Below, piece by piece: positions 6,002 through 10,793 of a stretch of DNA of 10,793 nucleotides (positions are counted from its first letter, which is position 1; each line of letters begins with the position of its first letter). Origin of the DNA: Candidatus Nitrosopumilus sp. Lineage in GTDB: Archaea; Thermoproteota; Nitrososphaeria; Nitrososphaerales; Nitrosopumilaceae. The translations under genes were made by a program, and so were the position numbers. The DNA lies in NCBI GenBank assembly GCA_013002265.1, contig JABDKK010000192.1, positions 1-10,793 on the forward strand, written 5' to 3'. The notes below the pieces were generated by a model, which worked only from the letters and a program-made list of their open reading frames with translations, had not been told where the DNA came from and did not search any database.

Positions 6002-7885
6002 ATGACATTCAAATCCATTATTGATGAAATTGAAAATAACCTTAACAAGATTTTGTCTGAACTCTCAATCTCTGATGTTAAATTTTCAGTAGAACCTGCA
6101 AAACCTGGATTTGGAGATGTTAGTTGTAATGTTGCATTTTTATTGGCAAAGCAACTCAAAAAAAGCCCCAAAGATATCTCGCAAATGTTATCTGAGAAAT
6201 ACCAAGACTGTGTATCTACGCTTGTTTTAAACTCCAAATCACACCCATCAGGATACCTTAATTTTTCAGCTGATTGGGAAAAACTAAGCCAGCTGATTTT
6301 GTCTGAATCCTATCTTCCTGAATTTGGAGATGTTGACGTTGGCAAAAACTCTGCCATTGTAGTAGAACATACCAGTGTAAACCCAAACAAGGCACTACAC
6401 ATTGGACACATTAGAAATATTGTCATTGGCGATATTTTGTCCCGAATACTATCAAAGGCAAACTACAAAGTTAATGTCTTAAACTACATTGATGATTCCG
6501 GTCTTCAGGTAGCTGACATCATTGTAGGCTTTAAACACCTTGGATTTTCTCAAGAGCCGCCAGACGGTAAGAAATTTGATCATTATTGTGGTGATGACGT
6601 TTATGTAAAGACTACTGAAAAATATGAACAAGACTCCAGTCTTGAAGAGATTAGAAAAAATGTTCTAAAGGAACTTGAAGATGGAAATTCTGATACTGCA
6701 AAATTTGCAGATAAAATAACTAGAAGAGTATTGGCAGGACAGCTACAGACCTGTTGGAATCTTTCTGTATACTATGACTGCCTCAACTTTGAATCCCAGA
6801 TTATCCGTTCAGGTCTATGGGGCAAGATCTTTGAGAATCTCAAAGAGATGAATCTTGTTGAGTTTGAAAAGGACGGAAAAAATGCAGGATGCTGGGTAAT
6901 ACGCGGAGAAGGCAAGGAAGAAGACAAAGTAATTGTTCGAAGCAATGGGACTGCAACATACATCGCAAAAGATATTCCGTATGCTGCATGGAAGCTTGGA
7001 TTGCTTGATGATCCATTCAATTATGAAAAATATGGCTCTGATCAACCTGCCAAAGAATTATGGCAAACTACATTGAATCACAATAATCCCATACACAAAA
7101 ATTTTACTGGGGATAGGGTAGTTACAGTAATTGACTCTAGACAGAAAAGACTACAAAAGATAATTACATCTCTGATGGGAAAATTCAAATCTGTGTCTGA
7201 TGCATACGTCCACCTAGGCTATGAATCAGTTACCCTCAGTTCTGATATGGCCAAAACACTAGGACTAGACACTGAAGGAAAACAGGCTCAAATGTCAGGC
7301 AGAAAGGGGCTGTATGTAAATGCTGATTCTGTTTATGATATTCTAAAACAAAAAACAATCGATGAGACAAAAAAACGTCATTCTGAAATGGGTGATTCAG
7401 AAATTGAAAAAATAGCCCATAATGTATCTGTTGGAACACTCCGTTATGAGATGATAAAACAGGATCTTGATAAAATCATCACGTTTGACTTGACAAAATC
7501 CCTGAGTTTGGAGGGTGATACTGTGCCCTACATACAATACACACATGCTAGGGCGTCGCGGATTATTGAAAAATCAGGACGAACCCCTTCCATTGAAATT
7601 GATTTTTCATTGTTAAAAGAAGAGTCTGAAATTGAATTGATCAAAACAATCGGACTCTTTGATATTCAAGTACGAGATGCTGCCAATAATTTCTCCCCCA
7701 AAGTTATTGCAAAATATTGCCATGATTTGGCAGTAGCGTTTAATTCGTTTTATGAGAAAGTCAAAGTACTGGATTTGGACGATGAGAAACTAGAGAATTC
7801 CCGTCTTTGTTTGGTTTTATCTTTTAAGATTACAATTGATAGAGTTCTTTCTCTATTGGGAATAATGGCACCTGATAGAATGTAG
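6002..7885 (+). CDS. argS: Arginyl-tRNA synthetase
   Basis: The 627-aa class I synthetase charges tRNA-Arg with arginine in the cytoplasm. Visible parts: N-terminal Add-1 tRNA-binding domain (about 1-110, with KPGFGDVSCNVAF at 34-46); the catalytic Rossmann fold opening with VEHTSVNPNKALHIGHIRN (121-139), whose HIGH is residues 133-136; the ArgRS-specific block SNGTATYIAKDIPYAAWKL (314-332); MSGRKG at 431-436 standing in for KMSKS, as usual in this family; and a helical DALR anticodon-binding domain from about 509 to the end (YIQYTHARASRII; terminal LLGIMAPDRM). Length fits archaeal/bacterial ArgRS. ATG 6002 follows the phosphatase stop by one base, so translation is probably coupled. It faces the phasin-like gene tail to tail, with a hairpin between. 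Confidence 0.97.
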   Translation: MTFKSIIDEIENNLNKILSELSISDVKFSVEPAKPGFGDVSCNVAFLLAKQLKKSPKDISQMLSEKYQDCVSTLVLNSKSHPSGYLNFSADWEKLSQLILSESYLPEFGDVDVGKNSAIVVEHTSVNPNKALHIGHIRNIVIGDILSRILSKANYKVNVLNYIDDSGLQVADIIVGFKHLGFSQEPPDGKKFDHYCGDDVYVKTTEKYEQDSSLEEIRKNVLKELEDGNSDTAKFADKITRRVLAGQLQTCWNLSVYYDCLNFESQIIRSGLWGKIFENLKEMNLVEFEKDGKNAGCWVIRGEGKEEDKVIVRSNGTATYIAKDIPYAAWKLGLLDDPFNYEKYGSDQPAKELWQTTLNHNNPIHKNFTGDRVVTVIDSRQKRLQKIITSLMGKFKSVSDAYVHLGYESVTLSSDMAKTLGLDTEGKQAQMSGRKGLYVNADSVYDILKQKTIDETKKRHSEMGDSEIEKIAHNVSVGTLRYEMIKQDLDKIITFDLTKSLSLEGDTVPYIQYTHARASRIIEKSGRTPSIEIDFSLLKEESEIELIKTIGLFDIQVRDAANNFSPKVIAKYCHDLAVAFNSFYEKVKVLDLDDEKLENSRLCLVLSFKITIDRVLSLLGIMAPDRM

Positions 7886-7914
7886 TTTCTCAAAACAAAA
7901 AAGAAAAAAATCAG

Positions 7915-7936
7915 TCACACTAGTTTTTTAGTGTGA
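7915..7936. terminator. 8-bp hairpin between convergent argS and phasin-like genes
   Basis: TCACACTA (7915-7922) and TAGTGTGA (7929-7936) pair perfectly around a 6-nt loop. On the minus strand the stem includes the stop codon and last codons of the phasin-like gene and is followed by CTGATTTTTTTCTTTTTTG, the layout of an intrinsic terminator. On the plus strand it could end argS, as T residues fill the loop. Probably bidirectional. Confidence 0.6.
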
Positions 7937-8333
7937 ATGAAGTTGTCCATAATTGGACGATATTTTTATTCAATTCTGCAAATGCATCAATGTTTGTCCT
8001 AAGTGCTTTGATGTTTTGTACGGTTGTGTCAATTGCAGTTTTTGCTAATTGATTGTTAACAGTACTTGCTTGAACAATTTGCTTGTTGATATCTACGATC
8101 GCAGTCTTTGCAGATTCTGGTATATCGGTTGTGATTCCAGCTTTCTTTGCAAATTCTTGCTGTGTAGATACTGAAGCATTGATTGTTTTCTCTACTGTCT
8201 TCATACATTCATCTTGCAATTGTGTAACAGCTTGAAAATATTGTGGGGTGATTTTTGAAATATTTTCAAAGTATTTTTGCACATTTTGCGTGTACATTGA
8301 ATATGCGTTATTTGGTTGAGTTTGTGCGCTCAT
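7920..8333 (-). CDS. Phasin-like amphipathic helical protein
   Basis: The 137-aa protein has no cysteine apart from Cys43, no membrane helix and no signal peptide, and is almost wholly helix-forming: residues 11-65 (YTQNVQKYFENISKITPQYF...) and 75-130 (AIVDINKQIVQAS...LNKNIVQLW), joined by a Pro/Gly hinge (AGITTDIPESA, 65-75). Gln, Asn, Thr and Ala fill the surface, the pattern of phasins (Phasin_2-like), which coat polyhydroxyalkanoate granules. Some ammonia-oxidising archaea have PHA synthase, so a phasin is possible, but no pha gene is seen here and the call rests on composition. Start ATG 8333 fits a TATA box 25 nt upstream, giving a leaderless mRNA. A perfect 19-bp palindrome lies just upstream of that box, so repression or activation there is likely. 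Confidence 0.6.
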   Translation of the reverse strand: MSAQTQPNNAYSMYTQNVQKYFENISKITPQYFQAVTQLQDECMKTVEKTINASVSTQQEFAKKAGITTDIPESAKTAIVDINKQIVQASTVNNQLAKTAIDTTVQNIKALRTNIDAFAELNKNIVQLWTTSFTLKN

Positions 8334-8351
8334 ATTATCATAATTGATTGT

Positions 8352-8364
8352 CCATATATATAGT
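8352..8364 (-). promoter_or_regulatory. Box A (TATA) of the phasin-like gene
   Basis: On the minus strand ACTATATATATGG is centred about 25 nt before ATG 8333. That is the classical archaeal TBP distance from a start of transcription at the start codon itself. Confidence 0.6.
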
Positions 8365-8383
8365 ATTGGTAATAATTACCAAT
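8365..8383. promoter_or_regulatory. Perfect 19-bp palindrome, likely operator of a divergent promoter
   Basis: ATTGGTAATAATTACCAAT has two 9-bp arms around a single central A at 8374. It abuts the TATA box of the minus-strand phasin-like gene, where TFB would bind, and ends 7 bp before the plus-strand TATA box of the 51-aa gene. A dimeric helix-turn-helix regulator bound here could control both genes. No regulator is encoded nearby in the window. Confidence 0.6.
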
Positions 8384-8390
8384 GAATACC

Positions 8391-8398
8391 TATAAAAG
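8391..8398 (+). promoter_or_regulatory. Box A (TATA) of the 51-aa membrane protein gene
   Basis: TATAAAAG stands about 30 nt before ATG 8425. A second AT-rich match, ACTATAAAT at about 8413-8421, is too close to the start codon to serve. A small GCCA / TGGC inverted repeat (8398-8410) follows the box. Confidence 0.5.
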
Positions 8399-8424
8399 CC
8401 AATATATGGCATAACTATAAATCT

Positions 8425-8580
8425 ATGTTAAATTCTGCAAACTTAATGAATATCGATAAACGGGTTCGATGGAAAAATGAGTTATCTCATAAACGATTGG
8501 AGAAAATTGGTATTGTATCTGGTATGGCGTTATTTGCGGCAAGCTGTTTTTCATATTTTGTAATAGATGCATTTGGGTAA
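8425..8580 (+). CDS. 51-aa single-pass membrane protein
   Basis: The ORF runs ATG 8425 to TAA 8578-8580. Residues 1-27 are polar and basic (NIDKRVRWKNELSHKRLEKIG region), followed by one hydrophobic helix at about 29-48 (IVSGMALFAASCFSYFVI), with only IDAFG-like residues left at the end. The positive-inside rule puts the N terminus in the cytoplasm. It has its own TATA box at a proper distance and shares a divergent control region and palindrome with the phasin-like gene. A second in-frame ATG, eight codons in, is possible. No family recognised; below the size many annotation runs accept. The real membrane-helix composition and the promoter make it a likely gene. Confidence 0.6.
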   Translation: MLNSANLMNIDKRVRWKNELSHKRLEKIGIVSGMALFAASCFSYFVIDAFG

Positions 8581-8831
8581 CAAAGTATCCTGAATTCACA
8601 GATTTTAAGTGGTTTTAGGAATTGACTAAATTTTAAAATTTGAATAGTTAACCGAATATCTGCTTAAGCTTCTACCCGGTTAACACATGTTGGCGTGCAA
8701 ACCAATTATCAAATCATAAAATTAAAAGACCAATAAATGTTGGGATTGATTTACTCTATCCGTGGCTTTCAACTAGTGCTAATTTTTTCATACCGATTAA
8801 ATCTTAAATACTGTGAGAACCGTTTTCTATT
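8581..8831. other. Intergenic region with a large inverted repeat
   Basis: No gene is seen here. GTTAACCG (8647-8654) and CGGTTAAC (8677-8684) form a perfect 8-bp inverted repeat with a 22-nt loop that itself holds the palindrome GCTTAAGC (8662-8669). The element is about 150 nt before the DICT-like gene, too far upstream to be a leader if that gene is leaderless. It could be a regulator site or the terminator of the 51-aa gene, although no clear T run follows. Confidence 0.45.
8803..8810 (+). promoter_or_regulatory. Box A (TATA) of the first DICT-like gene
   Basis: CTTAAATA is centred about 25 nt before ATG 8832, so the transcript should be leaderless. No Shine-Dalgarno-like sequence is found before this ATG, which fits. 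Confidence 0.6.
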
Positions 8832-9416
8832 ATGTCCAATCAGATAGAAAGTTTTCTGAGTAATATATGGAGTCAATTTCCTGACTTGCAAAATAAAGAA
8901 TTTACTGATGTCACAGATAGGGAAAAATTCGCTACATTGGATGACCACATTGATGCAAAATATGTTAATTTTGAAGCAAAAAGAAAAGATCTCTATCGTC
9001 TTAGTATGATGATTGAAAATTATGCACAGCGTGCATATTCTCCATTACTTGCAACTTTTGAAACTGAATCTCTTTACAAATATGTTGAAGACAGATATGT
9101 TGAGATTCTCAAAAATATTCCAAAAGCCTGGATTGTTGGTGGTTTTGACAATCCTTTTTTTGCACCCAGAACACCTGTCGATACAGCAGAACTTTTGACC
9201 TGTGCTGGTACCACTCTTCAAAACATGTGGATAGTAATTACTAAGGGTCCTGATGGTCCTTTTGGTCTTGTTGCTGAAGATTTAGGTGGGGATAGATTTA
9301 GAGGGTTCTTCACCACTCATTCTAAAATCCTTTTCAAAGTCATAGACAAGATTAATGGCACTATGATGACTGACATTGATTTTAAGAAAAGCGAATGGAA
9401 TATAATGGAACAATAA
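8832..9416 (+). CDS. Stand-alone DICT-like sensor domain protein, paralogue 1
   Basis: The 194-aa soluble protein begins with a short helical lead (SFLSNIWSQFPDL, 7-19) and a TD-x-TD segment, then a domain from about residue 45: YVNFEAKRKDLYRLSMMIENYA (helix), PLLATFET, YKYVEDRYVEILKNIPKAWIVGGFDNP, then WIVITKGPDGPFGLVAEDLGG and FRGFFTT. An LYRLS-x3-E helix, an aromatic (R/E)-x-RY block and a final W-x-V...GP...GL-x-AE...F-x-GF-x-T edge recall the DICT sensory domain, found in bacterial and archaeal signalling proteins. No kinase, cyclase or HTH output follows, so it would act alone or by partner contact. A close paralogue lies at 10018-10569, and the tail of a third at 10648-10793. The GPDGPFGL and YKYVEDRY blocks are identical in the first two. 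Ligand unknown; DICT is a motif-based call. Confidence 0.6.
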   Translation: MSNQIESFLSNIWSQFPDLQNKEFTDVTDREKFATLDDHIDAKYVNFEAKRKDLYRLSMMIENYAQRAYSPLLATFETESLYKYVEDRYVEILKNIPKAWIVGGFDNPFFAPRTPVDTAELLTCAGTTLQNMWIVITKGPDGPFGLVAEDLGGDRFRGFFTTHSKILFKVIDKINGTMMTDIDFKKSEWNIMEQ

Positions 9417-9464
9417 ATTAATTTTTGAATATTTTTCTAGCTTTATTTAAAAAATTTTAAAAAA
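9417..9464. terminator. AT-rich convergent terminator region
   Basis: The 48 bp between two tail-to-tail genes are almost all A and T. T runs lie on the plus strand (ATTTTTGAATATTTTTCT, 9421-9438) and on the minus strand (rich in TTTTTT, about 9447-9464), so each gene has an oligo-T terminator of the archaeal kind. Confidence 0.5.
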
Positions 9465-9824
9465 TTAATTGTGTCTTGGGGTTGCTTTTCCAGTTATTCT
9501 TACAATATCAGGATCAGATGCAATCTTTTCGACGTGTCTTATTCCCATCAATCCTGAAAATATGACTCCGTCTCCCCATCTGCTAGTTGTAACCTCGATT
9601 GGGTACTTGTCTCTTGCTTCTTCTTGTTTCTGATGAAGATCTACTCCATCTTTGTAAGCCACATGAAGATTGACATGGGGAATATCTGGTCCTATGAATC
9701 TTTTTAGATTTAACTCAAATAACATAACCCTTACAATTAATTCTGGATCAATTGTTGGATGTGAATTCATTACGTTATTTAGAAACTCTCTAAAATGAGA
9801 TTCAATAGTCGAAACTACGGCCAT
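9465..9824 (-). CDS. 119-aa protein of unknown function, possible I9/S8-propeptide-like fold
   Basis: The soluble 119-aa protein starts at ATG 9824. Residues 1-45 look helical (IESHFREFLNNVMNSH, ELIVRVMLFELNLKRF). Residues 50-117 read strand-helix-strand-helix-strand: VNLHVAYKDG, QKQEEARDKY, PIEVTTSRWGDGVIFSGLMG, IRHVEKIASDP, DIVRITGKATP. That order and the closing 'helix, ASDPDIVRI' turn recall the peptidase-inhibitor I9 / subtilisin propeptide fold, but the resemblance is weak and I know no homologue by name. No signal peptide, so a secreted-protease role is unlikely. A TATA box lies 25 nt upstream and the mRNA should be leaderless. It sits between two DICT-like paralogues, which hints at a shared job. 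Gene probably real; function open. Confidence 0.5.
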   Translation of the reverse strand: MAVVSTIESHFREFLNNVMNSHPTIDPELIVRVMLFELNLKRFIGPDIPHVNLHVAYKDGVDLHQKQEEARDKYPIEVTTSRWGDGVIFSGLMGIRHVEKIASDPDIVRITGKATPRHN

Positions 9825-9844
9825 GAAATAGTATTCACTTAATT

Positions 9845-9853
9845 GTATTAAAA
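9845..9853 (-). promoter_or_regulatory. Box A (TATA) of the 119-aa protein gene
   Basis: On the minus strand TTTTAATAC is centred about 25 nt before ATG 9824, again at the leaderless distance. The GTGAAT between box and start is not placed as a ribosome binding site. Confidence 0.55.
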
Positions 9854-9939
9854 GATTGATTTTGGGTTTGTTGAAAAAAATAAAAAATAGAAAAAACTGT
9901 GACTACTTTGAGGCATTTTTTTGATTTTTGGCACTAGGC

Positions 9940-9983
9940 TATTTTCATAATTTATTTTATCCATATCTTATGTATTTTCATAA
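9940..9983. repeat. Direct repeat TATTTTCATAA, 33 bp apart
   Basis: The 11-mer occurs at 9940-9950 and 9973-9983, a spacing of about three helical turns, in the gap after the second DICT-like gene. In such AT-rich DNA it may be chance. Confidence 0.25.
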
Positions 9984-10017
9984 ATGGGACTTTTTTCTTT
10001 GTGTTTGTTTTAGAAAA

Positions 10018-10569
10018 TTAAATCTCGATTTTGATTTTTAGTTTTCTTGCTATCGTTTCTAACACCTTTGTTATGATCAATGGACCATAAGAGAAGAACC
10101 CCCTATACTGTCCATCTCCCATATTTTCGGCTACAAGACCAAAAGGACCATCAGGTCCGCGTGTTACAACAATCCACATGTCTGAAACATTGGTTCCATC
10201 ACAACTAACAACCTCAGTTGAACCTGGAGGCTGAGGAGCCAAGGATGGGTTGTTAAAATCTCCAATTACCCATGCTTTTGGAATTTTGCTTAGAATCTCC
10301 GTATATCGGTCTTCGACATACTTGTATCTCTTGGAAGTCTCAAATGTTGCAAATAATGGCACATTGTTTTTTACTGCATAATTTTCAAGCAAAATGCTTA
10401 GACGATAGAGTTCTTTTCTTCCTGTTTTAAAATTAACATATCCTGCCTTTATGTACTCAGTCAAAGTCCATAAAAGATTATGATCTGTAATATCTGTGAT
10501 TTTTGTTTCTTTTAGTGCTGGAAATTGACTCCATATGTCATCCATAAAACTATCATACTCTTGAGCCAT
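10018..10569 (-). CDS. Stand-alone DICT-like sensor domain protein, paralogue 2
   Basis: The 183-aa protein aligns end to end with the product of 8832-9416, without obvious gaps until the last 25 residues: SFMDDIWSQFPAL, ITDITD, YVNFKTGRKELYRLSILLENYA, PLFATFET, YKYVEDRYTEILSKIPKAWVIGDFNNP, WIVVTRGPDGPFGLVAE and YRGFF are shared in order. The centre between FNNP and WIVV differs most (PQPPGSTEVVSCDGTN here), as does the C terminus (LKIKIEI), so these may set ligand or partner. It has no signal peptide, membrane helix or output domain. A single Cys in VSCDG matches the Cys in LTCAG of paralogue 1, a possible ligand or redox site. Start ATG 10569 fits a TATA box 25 nt upstream. The third paralogue lies 78 nt upstream on the same strand. 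Confidence 0.6.
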   Translation of the reverse strand: MAQEYDSFMDDIWSQFPALKETKITDITDHNLLWTLTEYIKAGYVNFKTGRKELYRLSILLENYAVKNNVPLFATFETSKRYKYVEDRYTEILSKIPKAWVIGDFNNPSLAPQPPGSTEVVSCDGTNVSDMWIVVTRGPDGPFGLVAENMGDGQYRGFFSYGPLIITKVLETIARKLKIKIEI

Positions 10570-10588
10570 AATTCATGGGTGGTTTTTT

Positions 10589-10600
10589 GATATTAAAACA
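10589..10600 (-). promoter_or_regulatory. Box A (TATA) of the second DICT-like gene
   Basis: On the minus strand TGTTTTAATATC is centred about 25 nt before ATG 10569. The gene therefore has its own promoter even though the third paralogue runs the same way just upstream. Confidence 0.55.
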
Positions 10601-10647
10601 TGGTGATAAAACTCTAACCTAGTTATAATGTGGTATGTTGTCTTGCT

Positions 10648-10793
10648 CTAAACAATTGCAAACTTTGTACCTAATGTTTTACCCATAACTGCTAGGGCAT
10701 GTCTGCAAACATTTGGATTCAAAGTGAAAAATCCTCTAAACTTTCCATCCTCGTATTCCTCTGCAATTAAACCAAATGGTCCGTATGGTCCTC
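10648..10793 (-). CDS. DICT-like paralogue 3, C-terminal part only
   Basis: The first full codon on the minus strand is at 10791-10789 and the stop is TAG at 10650-10648, leaving 47 residues. They begin GPYGPFGLIAEEY and continue FRGFFTLNPNVCRHA, aligning with GPDGPFGLVAEDL and FRGFFTTHS of paralogue 1. This is the last strand pair and last helix of the same domain; the sensor part lies outside the window. The tail (GKTLGTKFAIV) differs from both other copies. A Cys in the final helix (NVCRHA) is special to this copy. Confidence 0.65.
   Translation of the reverse strand, partial: GPYGPFGLIAEEYEDGKFRGFFTLNPNVCRHALAVMGKTLGTKFAIV

Noticed and set aside
5197..6237. Several minus-strand ORFs opposite the phosphatase and the argS start
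   Set aside because: All lie fully antisense to genes with complete catalytic motifs and show no family features of their own.
1..10793. Insertion sequence, integrase, phage or toxin-antitoxin module
   Set aside because: No transposase, recombinase, terminal inverted repeats with target duplication, or paired small toxin/antitoxin genes could be recognised.

Overview
The window looks like chromosomal DNA of an AT-rich archaeon, most likely an ammonia-oxidising Nitrososphaerota (Thaumarchaeota) of the Nitrosopumilus type. The grounds are an archaeal/eukaryal DRG GTPase, an archaeal HAD phosphoglycolate phosphatase, an archaeal-style ArgRS, archaeal box A (TATA) motifs placed about 26 nt before several start codons (leaderless transcripts), and T-run terminators. 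This assignment comes from recalled family patterns, not from a search.

Layout. (1) 1-1458, plus strand: the 3' tail of a collagen-like (Gly-X-Y) protein, a 534-nt gap, then a 249-aa protein built almost wholly of about 44 five-residue [G-Y/F-D/N-x-x] units. (2) 1675-3455, minus strand: a run reading UPF0248/MJ1316-like protein, DRG-type GTPase (82-nt overlap), a 58-aa four-cysteine zinc-ribbon protein (11 nt after DRG), and a 28-aa Lys/Arg/Ala-rich microprotein, closed by a hairpin and T tract. The last two are short and easily missed. (3) 3563-5261, plus strand: a membrane-anchored extracytoplasmic beta-rich protein followed by a polytopic membrane protein carrying a duplicated D-x3-H-x9-S-P-P-H motif, probably one operon and one complex. 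(4) 5305-7885, plus strand: phosphoglycolate phosphatase and arginyl-tRNA synthetase, one base apart. (5) 7915-8580: a phasin-like helical protein (minus) and a divergent 51-aa single-pass membrane protein (plus), sharing a promoter region with a perfect 19-bp palindrome. (6) 8647-10793: a cluster with three paralogues of a DICT-like sensor domain (one plus, one minus, one minus and cut by the window edge) and, between them, a 119-aa protein of unknown function.

Housekeeping functions (translation GTPase, ArgRS, phosphatase) make up the centre. The two ends are accessory: repetitive proteins at the left, a family expansion of stand-alone sensor-like domains at the right. The parts I consider most likely to be undescribed are the zinc-ribbon and basic microproteins downstream of DRG, the D-x3-H-x9-SPPH membrane pair, the pentad-repeat protein, and the DICT-like cluster.
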